A DNA stretch of 55,598 bases from Woeseiaceae bacterium (GCA_028280615.1 JANQLK010000026.1:1-55598); one strand, 5' to 3'. Shown: positions 21,901 through 32,321, counted from the stretch's first letter. Numbers and translations: made by a program. Notes: a model not told the origin generated them from the sequence alone.

Positions 21901-22960
21901 CGTCGAAGTCGAGCCACATGTCGCGCTCGAGGGTCAGCGCGTTCTCGGCCGAGGCCTTGCCGCGGCTGCGCTCGAGGATCGAAAGCCGCTCGCCGGGCTG
22001 AATGCGGAACGCCGGTAGTTCCAGCCATTCCCCGGGGACGTTGACGCGCGCCGGATCGACGGGCGGCAGACCCTCGGCCGCCGTCACGCGCAGCCGATCG
22101 TCGCCGCGGTAGCTCCAGATTTCGGTATCGGCAAGCCCCTCCGAATCGAGCGTCACCTCGTTCATGACGTCGGCTGCCCGCGCGACCAGCGTGAGCTGCC
22201 AGCGTCCGGGCCGCACCTGCACCGTGAGCCTGCCGTCGGCGTCGAGCCGGGCCGGCAGGCTGCTCGCAATGGATACGGGCACGAAGCCCTCGGGCAGGAC
22301 CGGGCCGAACCGCGCTTCGCGAACGCCGCCCGACACATCGATCGACAGCCGGGTCACGAGACGGGTCGGGACGGCGTCGGCGACGAGCCGATGTACGACC
22401 ACCGACGCCGTGTCGCGCGCGGACGTCTCCGGCTCGCTGTCGCCCAGGAAAACACCGTCGGCATCGATTTGCGGCCGCGGCACACGCTCGCCGTCGACGC
22501 GGAGCTCGACCAGCCCAACCGTCGAGGGCAGCCGGAGCCTCGCGGGCCGCTCGTTCCAGGCAAAGCGGCCCTCGACCCGATAGTCGCCCGGGGCGACGAG
22601 AATCCCTGGCGACCCGTCGCGTTCGACGACGCTCGCGAGTTCGCCGTCGAGGCTGACGAGGTCGGGCCAGTGGGTCGCGTCGCCCGGCAAAGGCAGCCAG
22701 GCGTCAATGCCCGCAACGCTCAGGCGCTGGCTGAAGCGGCCGCCTCGTTCGTCGATGTCGAGGTTCAGCGCGCCGGGCCAGACGCACAGAAAATCGCCAC
22801 GCCCGGCGGCGCCGCGATCGTAATAGAACGGACAGTCGCGATACTCGTGGCCCTCGAGGACCCACGCCTCCCACGGCGCGAGTTCATCGGGGACGTAGAC
22901 TTGCGCCAGCCCCGTGGAGAACGGCAGCAGCAGGCACAGGAGTCGGAGCACGGTCGACAT
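18908..22960 (-). CDS. Unrecognised 1350-residue two-lobed membrane protein with an EEIVVTGAR motif
   Basis: I do not recognise this family. A signal peptide is followed by a beta-rich extracytoplasmic lobe (about 25-460), a helix cluster (about 470-555), a hydrophilic loop with EEIVVTGAR at 613-621, further helices (about 670-725), a second beta-rich lobe (about 735-1170) and a C-terminal cluster of four or five helices (about 1178-1325) before a basic tail. The lobes are homologous: LPLPGDATHWPDLVSLDG near 90 aligns with VPLPGSEDGWRPDAVSLSG near 787. Each lobe continues with a PGDYRVEG or PAGRHSVV segment. EEIVVTG is the N-terminal TonB-box-region motif of many TonB-dependent receptors. ATG 22960 follows GGAGGA; the frame opens 30 bases earlier. 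First gene of a GTGA-coupled operon with DUF2238 and ATP-grasp. Confidence 0.85.
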   Translation of the reverse strand: MSTVLRLLCLLLPFSTGLAQVYVPDELAPWEAWVLEGHEYRDCPFYYDRGAAGRGDFLCVWPGALNLDIDERGGRFSQRLSVAGIDAWLPLPGDATHWPDLVSLDGELASVVERDGSPGILVAPGDYRVEGRFAWNERPARLRLPSTVGLVELRVDGERVPRPQIDADGVFLGDSEPETSARDTASVVVHRLVADAVPTRLVTRLSIDVSGGVREARFGPVLPEGFVPVSIASSLPARLDADGRLTVQVRPGRWQLTLVARAADVMNEVTLDSEGLADTEIWSYRGDDRLRVTAAEGLPPVDPARVNVPGEWLELPAFRIQPGERLSILERSRGKASAENALTLERDMWLDFDGEGFTFRDRIGGRMQTDWRLDMQTPFVLASAREAGESLLVTRGAEPGETGVELRRSAVDLEGLARVDARGSLPATGWETRFSEVGANLYLPPGHKLLAAPGADQALGSWTGRWQLLDFFLVLIITIAALRLFGRGVGAIAVLALALSYNEPGAPAWLWLNLLVALALLRVAPAGRLLTTVRVYLGLSAALLVLALVPFLGNQLKLAVYPQLEPQVSAYRSAPTLEAQMMQDEIDAGPAASPMPTEADLASKRSLQSSALEEIVVTGARLSPSNYPRYAANATVQTGPGLPSWQWNSYRLAWSGPVDAGQTLTLIILPRWLVSLLRVATVALLLAFAGALLAGASGRRWRLPGGLSVGRGAAVVLVSIAATFALPADEALAQLPDPGLLKELETRLTRAPDCAPRCAEISAASVEVGADAVRITLTVVALEDVAVPLPGSEDGWRPDAVSLSGARYASVMRTSDGLRWLRVPAGRHSVVATGSVAGVDSVELAFPLPPRAVEVTADGWIVAGLRDRRLVAGSLELSRLREEGALEAGTSWESSRFPPFVAISRSLEIGLDWRVSTTVRRVAPTDGALSMDIPLLPGESVVSDDIDIDDGRVRVSMGANQSSVSWASILPRESPVELRAEASVPWTETWHVGVGSIWHVDFDGVPESRSQDQSINAQTAVFHPRAGESLRLTATRPEAAEGATLAFDSVGLAVEQGARTRTAVLDLGYRSTRGDEHVIRLPEDAEVSRVMLDGQPRSLSAENGALSIPILPGEHGVRIEWRQDVAVHALETTPTVDIGAPAGNVSLGLVLPRNRWLLVTSGPALGPAVLYWSELALLILFAVLLGRIPWTPLRTWHWLLLGLGFSTFNWPVMGIVVLWLLAVGARGRFRELLPAASYNVVQAGMIVITVAALLAIVVSLPMGLLGSPDMHVTGNQSYGNQLRWFADRSETALPVATAVSAPLWIYKLLILVWALWLSLALLRWLPWTWQTFAKDGFFRSRRQDRGDNPA

Positions 22961-23022
22961 GATGCTTCCTCCGCGGGACAACCCAAACACTATACGTTAA
23001 CGCGGAAGCTGCTGGCGGAGGG

Positions 23023-23229
23023 TCAGTAGTGCGGCGGTTTCTCGTCGACGACGCCCGTCACCTGCGCCGCCTCGGCCAGCGACGCGAGGCGCTCGGCCAG
23101 CGATCGAACCAGTATCTCGAGCTTGATGATGCGCGCCTGCTGGTCCGTGACGACGTCATTGAGTTCGGCGAGCGCGTGGTCCTGGTGCGCGATGCGCGTC
23201 TCCATGTCGATGAGTCGCTCTTCGCTCAT
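23023..23229 (-). CDS. slyX: SlyX family protein
   Basis: A small coiled-coil protein of 68 residues matching SlyX: MSEERLIDMETRIAHQDHAL, then heptad repeats and a short tail ending KPPHY, the conserved C terminus of the family. The role is undefined. It lies just upstream of the 1350-residue gene on the same strand and is divergent from uup. Confidence 0.9.
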   Translation of the reverse strand: MSEERLIDMETRIAHQDHALAELNDVVTDQQARIIKLEILVRSLAERLASLAEAAQVTGVVDEKPPHY

Positions 23230-23306
23230 GGCTTGGGCCTCCTCGGTGACGGATGCGGGCCTGCCCGCAAAGTGTATGCTATGCGTTTTCGTCGCGCCTT
23301 AAGAAC

Positions 23307-25217
23307 GTGTCCCTGCTTCGTTTCGACGAGATCTCGCTCGAGTTCGGCGAGCAAAAGATCCTGACCGACGCCGAGTTCTCGATCGAACCCGGCGAACGCG
23401 TATGCCTGATCGGCCGAAACGGAGCCGGCAAATCGACGACGCTCAGGCTGATCACGGGCGAGATCGAGGCCGACCGGGGTGAAATCGTCGCCAGGGCGGA
23501 CCTCGTCGTGAGCCAGCTCGCGCAGTCGCTGCCCGACGCGCGCGACATGCTCGTCGAGGACGTCGTGCGCTCGGGGCTCAGGGAAACCGAGGCCCTGCTC
23601 GCCGAGTATCGGGAACGTTCGGCCGCGGATCTCGACGCCGACGGTCTCGCCGAGCTCGAGCTGCTTACCGCGCGCATCGACGCGCGCGACGGCTGGCACA
23701 TCGAGCAGCGCGTCGAGACGACGATCACCGAACTCGAACTGCCGGCGGGCAAGCGCATGAACGAACTGTCGGGCGGCTGGCGGCGGCGCGTCGCGCTCGC
23801 CCGCGCGCTCGTGCAGAATCCGGACCTGCTGCTGCTCGACGAACCGACCAACCACCTGGATATCGCGACCATCAAGTGGCTCGAGGATCGCATCTTCGGC
23901 TTCAAGGGCGCGGTTCTGTTCATTACTCACGACCGGGCCTTCCTGAAGCGACTTGCGACCCGTATCGTCGAGATCGACCGGGCGCGGCTCACGAGCTGGC
24001 CCGGCGACTTCGAAAACTACCTGCGGAGGAAAGAAAAAGCGCTCGAGGACGAAGCAGCGGCGCATGCCCGTTTCGACAAGACGCTGGAGCAGGAGGAAGC
24101 CTGGATTCGCCAGGGCATCAAGGCGCGGCGGACGCGCAACGAAGGCCGGGTTCGGGCGCTGAAGGCCATGCGCGAGGAGCGCGGCCAGCGCATGTCCCGC
24201 GATCCGAAGGCGCGCATCTACATCGAGGAGGCCGAGCAGTCGGGCCGCAAGGTCATACGCGTCCGCAACGTGTCGTTCGGCTACGACGAGCCGCTCATCA
24301 GGGACTTTTCGATCCGGATCATGCGCGGCGATCGCATCGGGCTGATCGGCAACAACGGCGTCGGCAAGACGACGTTGCTCAGACTGCTGCTGGGTCAGCT
24401 CGAGCCGCAGTCCGGCACGATCAAGCACGGCACGAATCTCGAGATCGGCTATTTCGATCAGCTCAGGCAGACGCTCGAGCTCGACAAGTCCGTGGCCTAC
24501 AACGTCGGCGAGGGCCGCACCTACATCCGATTGAACGGCAAGGACCGGCACGTCATCGGCTACCTTAAGGGCTTCCTGTTCTCGCCGAAACGCGCGCAGA
24601 CACCCGTGCGGGCCCTCTCGGGCGGCGAGCGCAACCGTGTCATCCTGGCCAAGCTGTTCACGCGGCCCGCCAATCTGCTGGTCCTCGACGAGCCGACCAA
24701 CGATCTCGACATCGAAACGCTGGAGGTCCTGGAACAAAAACTCGTCGAATACTCGGGGACGCTGATCGTCGTGAGCCACGACCGGGAATTCCTGGACAAT
24801 GTCGTGACCAGTACGATCGTGTTCGAGCAGGACGGTGAGGTTCGCGAGTACGTCGGCGGCTACGCCGACTGGCTGCGCCAGGGTCACACGTTGACCGAGG
24901 CCGACAACCCGATGGCGCCGCCAAGCGGCAAGCGTGCCGCGCATGCCGTCAAGCAGACGCAGAAGCCTACGAAACTAAGCTACAGGGACCAGCGCGAGCT
25001 CAATATGCTGCCGAAGACCATCGAGGAACTCGAGGACAAGCTCGAACGCCTGCAGCGGCAGGCGTCTGAGCCGGGCTTCTATGAACAGGAGCAGACGGAG
25101 ATTCAGCCCGTACTCGAGGAGCTGTCGGCGACCGAGGCGTCGCTGGAGGCGAGCGTGGAACGCTGGGGAGAGCTCGAAGAGCTCAAGGCCGAATACGAGA
25201 GCAACGCCGCGCGGTAA
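23307..25217 (+). CDS. uup: ABC-F ATPase Uup
   Basis: A soluble ABC-F protein of 636 residues, close to E. coli Uup (635). Two ATPase domains: Walker A GRNGAGKSTT and GNNGVGKTTL, signatures LSGGWRRR and LSGGERNR, Walker B LLLLDEPTNHLD and LLVLDEPTNDLD. The charged linker between them and a C-terminal coiled coil (about 560-636) that binds DNA in the family are present. ABC-F proteins act on ribosomes or branched DNA; Uup loss affects transposon excision in E. coli. GTG 23307 (VSLLRFDEISLEFGE) is chosen because family members begin MSLLR; ATG 23253 would add 18 unrelated residues. The ribosome binding site is weak. Confidence 0.94.
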   Translation: MSLLRFDEISLEFGEQKILTDAEFSIEPGERVCLIGRNGAGKSTTLRLITGEIEADRGEIVARADLVVSQLAQSLPDARDMLVEDVVRSGLRETEALLAEYRERSAADLDADGLAELELLTARIDARDGWHIEQRVETTITELELPAGKRMNELSGGWRRRVALARALVQNPDLLLLDEPTNHLDIATIKWLEDRIFGFKGAVLFITHDRAFLKRLATRIVEIDRARLTSWPGDFENYLRRKEKALEDEAAAHARFDKTLEQEEAWIRQGIKARRTRNEGRVRALKAMREERGQRMSRDPKARIYIEEAEQSGRKVIRVRNVSFGYDEPLIRDFSIRIMRGDRIGLIGNNGVGKTTLLRLLLGQLEPQSGTIKHGTNLEIGYFDQLRQTLELDKSVAYNVGEGRTYIRLNGKDRHVIGYLKGFLFSPKRAQTPVRALSGGERNRVILAKLFTRPANLLVLDEPTNDLDIETLEVLEQKLVEYSGTLIVVSHDREFLDNVVTSTIVFEQDGEVREYVGGYADWLRQGHTLTEADNPMAPPSGKRAAHAVKQTQKPTKLSYRDQRELNMLPKTIEELEDKLERLQRQASEPGFYEQEQTEIQPVLEELSATEASLEASVERWGELEELKAEYESNAAR

Positions 25218-25224
25218 TCCGTTT

Positions 25225-25767
25225 CTAGCGGAACCGCGCCTCGACGGGCCGGGTCAGAAAATAGCACTCGTCGGCCAGTGCCTGGTCGGCCGGGTAGTCG
25301 GCATTGATCTCGAAACCCATCGCCCGGTAGCACGCGAGCGCGGCCGCGTTGTCCCGGTAGACGAACAGCGAGTACTCATCGAGCGGCAGGAGCCGCGCGC
25401 CGGCCACCATCATCAGACCGACCAGGCGACGACCGATTCCTTCGCCTCGGCGGTCCGGGTGTGCAATCAGCCGAGCCAGGTTGATGCGTCCGTTGCGATC
25501 GTACAGCTGGCCGAAGGCAACCATTGAGAGGCCTGCGTCCCGGCCCGGCTCGCGGAGGCAGAACGAATCCATCGCGGGCCAATGGCAGTCTTCGGCAAAC
25601 GACTCGGTCGTGAACGGCGCGCGAAAGTTGGGGCCGCCCCAAACGCGTACGGCCGCGTCGTCGGGGAACCAGCCTCGCAATACGGCGATGTCCGCGGGAC
25701 CGGCCCGGTCGAGTGCCCAGCCGTCGGCGTCGACGATGGGTGTAAGGATCGAGGTTCCAGCCGGCAT
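25225..25767 (-). CDS. GNAT acetyltransferase
   Basis: An N-acetyltransferase of 180 residues. The acetyl-CoA binding motif A is visible as LIAHPDRRGEGIGRRLVGLMM (RRGEGIGRRL core) and motif B as FVYRDNAAALACYRAMGF. The substrate is unknown. It converges on uup with a 7-base gap and starts 9 bases after the TerB-like gene ends, so the two may be cotranscribed. Confidence 0.85.
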   Translation of the reverse strand: MPAGTSILTPIVDADGWALDRAGPADIAVLRGWFPDDAAVRVWGGPNFRAPFTTESFAEDCHWPAMDSFCLREPGRDAGLSMVAFGQLYDRNGRINLARLIAHPDRRGEGIGRRLVGLMMVAGARLLPLDEYSLFVYRDNAAALACYRAMGFEINADYPADQALADECYFLTRPVEARFR

Positions 25768-25776
25768 GCGCGCAGC

Positions 25777-26250
25777 TCAGTCGTCGTCGGCCATCGTCTC
25801 GGAAAAGTACCGATCGAAGGCGTCGTGGACGGTCTCGGGCGTCATGCCCAGCGACTCGACGGCCGCGTTGAACTGCTCCATCTCGGCGACGTCGCGGCGG
25901 CCATCGGCCGCGATCACCTTGAGCGCCATGACGGCGATGTCCTCTTTCTGCGCCTCGGGCAGCGTCCGGCCGAGCTCTGCGAGCGCCGGACCCAGCTTCG
26001 GATTCTCGTCGAGATCGGAGATCGCGCGGGTCAGTATCTCCAGCGCCTCGGCGCCCTGAATCGCGAAATGATCCTTGAGCAGCTCGATCATCTTCGACGA
26101 TTCCTCCTGCTCGATCGTGCCGCTGCCGCGGGCGATGAAGATCAGCAGCGCGGCGACGAGAAACTTCGAGTCGTACGTGACCGGGCCATCGCGGGTCTCG
26201 ACGATCAGGACGTTACCGTCGAGACCGGTGCTGATTATCGTATCGCTCAT
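25777..26250 (-). CDS. TerB-like (tellurite-resistance/DjlA N-terminal fold) protein
   Basis: A protein of 157 residues, all helical and acidic. DFAIQG-like and MALKVIAADGRRDVAEMEQF segments resemble TerB-family helical bundles, in which an acidic AxxDG(x)xxxxE loop binds metal. No signal peptide or membrane helix. Function in this context is unknown. It sits between a GNAT gene and a DUF1801 gene on the same strand, spaced 9 and 15 bases. Confidence 0.7.
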   Translation of the reverse strand: MSDTIISTGLDGNVLIVETRDGPVTYDSKFLVAALLIFIARGSGTIEQEESSKMIELLKDHFAIQGAEALEILTRAISDLDENPKLGPALAELGRTLPEAQKEDIAVMALKVIAADGRRDVAEMEQFNAAVESLGMTPETVHDAFDRYFSETMADDD

Positions 26251-26265
26251 GCCGCGGGTACTCCC

Positions 26266-26688
26266 TCAATCCGTTTCGTACTTCTGTCTCATCCGCTTCA
26301 CTGACTGCTCGATCAGCGTCGCGAGCACATCGGTATCGACGTCATCCAGCCGTTTGATATACAGACAGGATTTGCCGGTCGTGTACTTGCCGAGCTTCGA
26401 CATCAGGGCGCCGAACGGTTCGAAACCGCACATGATGTACACGGTCAGCGCCTGCTTGCGCGGCGAGTAGCCCGTCAGCATCCATTCGAAATTCTTCCCC
26501 GCCGTGTTCGAGTAGCGGTACTTGCCATAGCCCACAATACTCGTTCCCCACATGCGGGCGCGTTTGCCGGTCACCTTGCGCATGATCGCCGCGACCTGCT
26601 TCGCATCGGCCTTGCGTTGCCGATCGTCGACGCTTTCGAGAAAAGCGCGAACGCTCGATCCGGTCGGGCGAGTTTTGAGTTCGACCAT
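26266..26688 (-). CDS. DUF1801 domain protein
   Basis: A protein of 140 residues with the DUF1801 pattern: SSVRAFLESVDDRQRKADA, then MRKVTGKRARMWGTSIVGYG and a C-terminal GKYTTGKSCLYIKRLDDVD. The fold is related to the frataxin-like/YdhG group; function is unknown. The start is ATG 26688 after GGGGGACGA. A much longer frame running upstream to 27252 is only a shadow of upp. Confidence 0.88.
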   Translation of the reverse strand: MVELKTRPTGSSVRAFLESVDDRQRKADAKQVAAIMRKVTGKRARMWGTSIVGYGKYRYSNTAGKNFEWMLTGYSPRKQALTVYIMCGFEPFGALMSKLGKYTTGKSCLYIKRLDDVDTDVLATLIEQSVKRMRQKYETD

Positions 26689-26741
26689 TCTTCGTCCCCC
26701 GCGATGAATAATATCCCCGTCGGCGGCGTCGCGTAAGCAAC

Positions 26742-27365
26742 TCAGTGCGACGTTCCGTACAGGCGATCGCCGGCGTCGCCGAGCCCCGGCACGATGTACT
26801 TCTTTTCGTTCAGGCGATCGTCGATCGCAGCGGCGTAGATCTTGACGTCCGGGTGTCTCGTCTCGACGAACTCGACGCCCTCGGGGCAGGTGACGATGCA
26901 AACGACGACGATGTCGCTCGCACCGTTGTTCTTCAGGATGTCGAGCGCCGCCGACGTCGAGCCGCCCGTCGCCAGCATCGGGTCGATGACGATGCAGGTG
27001 CCGCCGCGGACCTGCGGCGGCAATCGCTCGTAATACGTGACCGGCTTCTTGGTTTCCTCGTCGCGGTACAGGCCCACGAAACCGACACGCGCCGTCGGTA
27101 CGAGCTCGAGAATACCGTCGAGCATGCCGACGCCGGCCCTTAAGATCGGCACGACGACGAGCTTGGTGTCGATCTTCCGGCAGGTCGCCTCGGCAACCGG
27201 CGTCGTCACCTTGACCTCGATCGTAGGCAGGTTCTTGAGCGCCTCGTAGCAAATGAACTGGGTGATCTCGGTCGCCAGCTCGCGGAACCGCTTGTGGCCG
27301 GTTTCCTCGTCGCGAATGATCGCCAGCTTGTGCTGCACGCAGGGATGTTCGATCAGTTGCGCCAT
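26742..27365 (-). CDS. upp: Uracil phosphoribosyltransferase
   Basis: Pyrimidine salvage enzyme of 207 residues, converting uracil and PRPP to UMP. The PRPP-binding loop is IVIDPMLATGGSTSAA. Other family blocks are ITQFICYEAL, VVPILRAGVGMLDG, GFVGLYRDEETKKP and the uracil-binding C terminus GLGDAGDRLYGT. The start is ATG 27365 after AAGGAGC. It is separate from the GNAT gene upstream by 74 bases. Confidence 0.97.
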   Translation of the reverse strand: MAQLIEHPCVQHKLAIIRDEETGHKRFRELATEITQFICYEALKNLPTIEVKVTTPVAEATCRKIDTKLVVVPILRAGVGMLDGILELVPTARVGFVGLYRDEETKKPVTYYERLPPQVRGGTCIVIDPMLATGGSTSAALDILKNNGASDIVVVCIVTCPEGVEFVETRHPDVKIYAAAIDDRLNEKKYIVPGLGDAGDRLYGTSH

Positions 27366-27439
27366 GGCGCGGCTCCTTCAGGGTGTCGGCGGGCGCACGG
27401 CTCCTCCGGGCGACCGCCCGTGTTCGCTTGCCTCGGATT

Positions 27440-27973
27440 CTACACGCTCCCGCCGCGTTGCCACCGATTCAGGTCGACCGCGTAGAGCAACGCTTCCCTG
27501 TCTTCGCCGGGCGGACGCATGGCTTCGACCCGCTCGAGACCGAGTTTGTCGATCAGGCCGATCGAGGCTGAGTTCTCGGGCGAAACGATCGCGGTCACGC
27601 GGGCCAGTCCCAGCGTGTCGCGAGCGTCGCGGAGTACGGCCGTGGACGCCTCGTAAGCGTAGCCGCTGCGGCAATACTCGGGCAGAAGTCCAAAGCCCAG
27701 GTCCGGATCGTCGAGATAGTCGCGCTTGAACAGGCCGCAGATTCCGATCGGCTCGTCGTTGTCGCGAATGGCTACGCGATACGGCCCGAAGCCCACGTCG
27801 CGGTACATGGCGAGGATACCGGCCTCGAGCGCCGCCTCCGCGTCGTCCAGCGACCGTATACCCCTGTCGCCGACGTAGCGGACGAAGGCCGGGTCGTTCC
27901 AGACCCTGAGCATGAGCCCCGCGTCGCCGATCTCGAAGCGGCGAAGCCCGAGTCGCTCGGTGTCTATCCTCAC
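27440..27973 (-). CDS. RimJ/RimL-type GNAT acetyltransferase
   Basis: A protein of 177 residues with the RimJ/RimL layout: TERLGLRRFEIGDAGLM at the N terminus, PIGICGLFKRDYLDDPDLGFGL, PEYCRSGYAYEAS (motif A) and VSPENSASIGLIDKLGL. Family members acetylate ribosomal proteins or other N-termini and small molecules. GTG 27973 overlaps the trpS stop as GTGA, so it is translationally coupled to trpS. Confidence 0.88.
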   Translation of the reverse strand: MRIDTERLGLRRFEIGDAGLMLRVWNDPAFVRYVGDRGIRSLDDAEAALEAGILAMYRDVGFGPYRVAIRDNDEPIGICGLFKRDYLDDPDLGFGLLPEYCRSGYAYEASTAVLRDARDTLGLARVTAIVSPENSASIGLIDKLGLERVEAMRPPGEDREALLYAVDLNRWQRGGSV

Positions 27974-28979
27974 CCGAGCGGCCGGATTCCGACGGCCCGC
28001 CGGATCTCGTCGAGATACGGCACCGAGACCTCCCGCGCGCGCGCCGCACCTTTCTTGAGCTCGGCTTCGACCGCGCCGGGATTCGCGATCAGGCGATCGT
28101 ATTCCTTGCGTGCCGGCGCGATGTGGTCATTGACGTATTCGAACAGCAGCTGCTTCATTTCCCCCCAGGCGATGCCCTCGGCATAGCGCTTCGCAATCGC
28201 TAAGGTTTCGGCTTCGCTCGCGAAGGCCCGGTAGATCTCGAACAGCGTACTGCCCTCGATCTCCTTGGGCTCGCCGGGTTCGAGGCTGTTCGTTTTGATC
28301 TTCATGATCAGCTTGCGCAGCCGCTTTTCGGGCTCGAACACCGGGATCGTGTTGTTGTAGCTCTTCGACATCTTGCGGCCGTCCAGGCCCGACAGCACGG
28401 CCGTGTTGTCGTCGATGACCGGTTCGGGCAGCACGAGCACGTCCCCGTAGTGGTGATTGAAGCGCTGTGCGATGTCGCGCGCCATCTCGACGTGCTGCTT
28501 CTGGTCACGGCCGACCGGCACCCGGGTCGCCTTGAACATGAGGATGTCGGCCGCCATCAGAATCGGATAGCTGTACAGGGCCATGCTGATGCCCTTGTCG
28601 GGGTCCTTCGAGCCGCCCTCGACGTTCGCCTGCACCGAGGCCTTGTACGAGTGAGCCCGGTTCATGAGTCCCTTGGCCGTCATGCTCGTGAGTGTCCACA
28701 TGAGCTGCGGTATCTCGGGGATATCGGACTGGCGATAAAACGTCGCGTGCTCGGTATCGAGTCCCAGGGCCATCCACGCCGCGGCGATTTCGAGCGTCGA
28801 ACGGGCGATCTTGTCCGGATTCTCGCTCTTGGCGAGCGCGTGGTAGTCGGCGAGGAAATAGTAGTTGGTCTTCCCGGAGTCCTTGCTGGCCGCGATTCCA
28901 GGACGGATCGCGCCGACGTAATTGCCGATGTGCGGTGTGCCGGTCGTCGTAATACCGGTCAGGTAGATGTCGTTCGCCA

Positions 28980-28980
<1 letters not shown>
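27970..28980 (-). CDS. trpS: Tryptophanyl-tRNA synthetase
   Basis: Class I aminoacyl-tRNA synthetase of 336 residues that charges tRNA-Trp. The HIGH-type motif is TPHIGNYVGAI near residue 15, and the KMSKS loop is GRKMSKSYNN. ADIL and QKQHVEMARDIAQRFN form the tryptophan/adenylate region. The ATG overlaps the stop of the gamma-glutamyltransferase gene by one base (TGATG), and its own stop overlaps the following GNAT gene, giving a tight ggt-trpS-GNAT unit. Confidence 0.97.
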
Positions 28981-30707
<1,727 letters not shown>

Positions 30708-30746
30708 GTCCGATTCCTGGTGCGAGCGGCGTCAATGATGCCTGTA

Positions 30747-30771
30747 TTGGTGCTTTTTTCAATCGCACCAA
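30747..30771. promoter_or_regulatory. Inverted repeat between divergent ggt and pepQ
   Basis: TTGGTGC and GCACCAA form a perfect 7-base inverted repeat with an 11-base spacer containing a T run. It lies in the 109-base divergent intergenic region and could be a shared operator. It does not match a known operator consensus that I can name. Confidence 0.35.
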
Positions 30772-30816
30772 CGGCTTCGGGTCGCCGCCATCCCGCGCCG
30801 GGGCTATCATGGCCCG

Positions 30817-32160
30817 ATGAATACCGACTATACGGATTGCAATCCGGCGCTCGAGGCCCTGTACCCGTACCATCTCGATGCGGTCAGACGTCGCTACGAG
30901 CATATGCTGGACGTTGCCGGAGCGGCGCACGCCGTGATCTACTCGGGGAGTCCGGGTACCGTGTTCCTCGACGATGCCACCTACCCGTACAAGCCGAACC
31001 CGCATTTCGTGGCCTGGGCGCCGCTCACGGCGCTGCCGCGTTCGCTGATCGTCTTTACGCCGGGCGAAACGCCTGTCCTGGTTTACCACCAGCCGCGCGA
31101 CTATTGGCACGTCGTCCCGGGCGAGCCGGACGGCTACTGGACCGCCCACTTCGACATCCGGATCGCGCACGCGTTCGATGAGCTGGCCAGGCACCTGCCC
31201 GAGAAGCGTGACAACTGCATACTGATTGGCGAAGCTCGCGACGAGAGCGAGACCTTCGGCATCGAGCGCGTCAACCCGACGTCGGCAATCAATCTTCTGC
31301 ATTTCGCGCGTGGCACAAAGACCGGATACGAGCTCGAGTGCCTGAGGCTCGCCACGCGCCGCGGCGTCGCCGGGCATCGGGCAGCGGAAGCCGCGTTTCG
31401 CGAGGGGCTCGCCGAGTTCGACATCCACCAGGCCTATTGCAAAGCCGTAGCCCTTACCGACAACGAGTTGCCCTATAGCAATATCATCGCGCTGAACGAG
31501 CACGCCGCCGTCCTGCATTACACCGACCTCGACCGGGAGGCGCCCGATGACACGCGGTCGTTCCTGATCGATGCCGGGGCAGCAGTGCATGGCTACGCCA
31601 GCGACATTACCCGGACCTACAGCCTCGATGCGGGCGCATTCGCCGATCTGATCGACGCGATGGATGCGCTGCAGCAGGACATCGTCGGCCAGGTGCGGGC
31701 AGGCGTGGACTACCGGGAGCTGCATCTCGATACGCATCGGCGCATCGCCAGGGTACTGACCGACGCCGGATTGGCCACGGGCGAACCCGACAGCCTCGTC
31801 GAGGAAGGGGTTACGGCAGCCTTTTATCCGCACGGACTCGGCCACCTGCTCGGCGTGCAGGTCCACGATGTCGGCGGCTTCATGACGAACGAGAGCGGCG
31901 ATACGATCGATCCGCCGAGCGGCCACCCGCACCTTCGCCTGACGCGTGTGCTCGAGACCGACATGGTGCTCACCGTCGAGCCCGGACTCTACATCATCGG
32001 CATGCTGCTCGACCGGCTCAAGGGGTCGCCGGCCGAGCGACGCGTCAACTGGGAGATGGTGGAGACGCTCGCCCCGTTCGGCGGGATCCGCATCGAGGAC
32101 GATGTCCGCGTCCTCGAAGACGGCGTCGAGAACTTCACGCGGGATGCGTTTGCCCTATAG
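30817..32160 (+). CDS. pepQ: Xaa-Pro dipeptidase (prolidase)
   Basis: A cytoplasmic metallodipeptidase of 447 residues (family M24) that cleaves X-Pro dipeptides; bacterial prolidases also hydrolyse organophosphates. The five metal ligands of the pita-bread fold are visible: two Asp in LIDAGAAVHGYASDITRTYS, His in PHGLGHLLGVQVHD, Glu in VEPGLYII and Glu in GGIRIEDDV. The N-terminal domain matches PepQ (YPYHLDAVRRRYEHMLD). It is divergent from the ggt gene and upstream of a LysR regulator. Confidence 0.95.
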   Translation: MNTDYTDCNPALEALYPYHLDAVRRRYEHMLDVAGAAHAVIYSGSPGTVFLDDATYPYKPNPHFVAWAPLTALPRSLIVFTPGETPVLVYHQPRDYWHVVPGEPDGYWTAHFDIRIAHAFDELARHLPEKRDNCILIGEARDESETFGIERVNPTSAINLLHFARGTKTGYELECLRLATRRGVAGHRAAEAAFREGLAEFDIHQAYCKAVALTDNELPYSNIIALNEHAAVLHYTDLDREAPDDTRSFLIDAGAAVHGYASDITRTYSLDAGAFADLIDAMDALQQDIVGQVRAGVDYRELHLDTHRRIARVLTDAGLATGEPDSLVEEGVTAAFYPHGLGHLLGVQVHDVGGFMTNESGDTIDPPSGHPHLRLTRVLETDMVLTVEPGLYIIGMLLDRLKGSPAERRVNWEMVETLAPFGGIRIEDDVRVLEDGVENFTRDAFAL

Positions 32161-32321
32161 TGGCGCGCCACGCGGCCGGGCTGCACCATAAGGCGGCAGC
32201 GGGCCTGGCCCGGCCGCGCTGCCGCGACGGCAAGTTCCCAAAAATCAAGACCTTGGCCGCGGCGGAATTCGTCGAAGTGTCACACGGCGCTGGTACGTTT
32301 CGTGCATTGCCGTCTGCACGT

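Noticed and set aside
23226..24944. Long minus strand open frame opposite uup
   Set aside because: The + strand encodes a complete ABC-F protein with all motifs; the antisense frame has no recognisable features.
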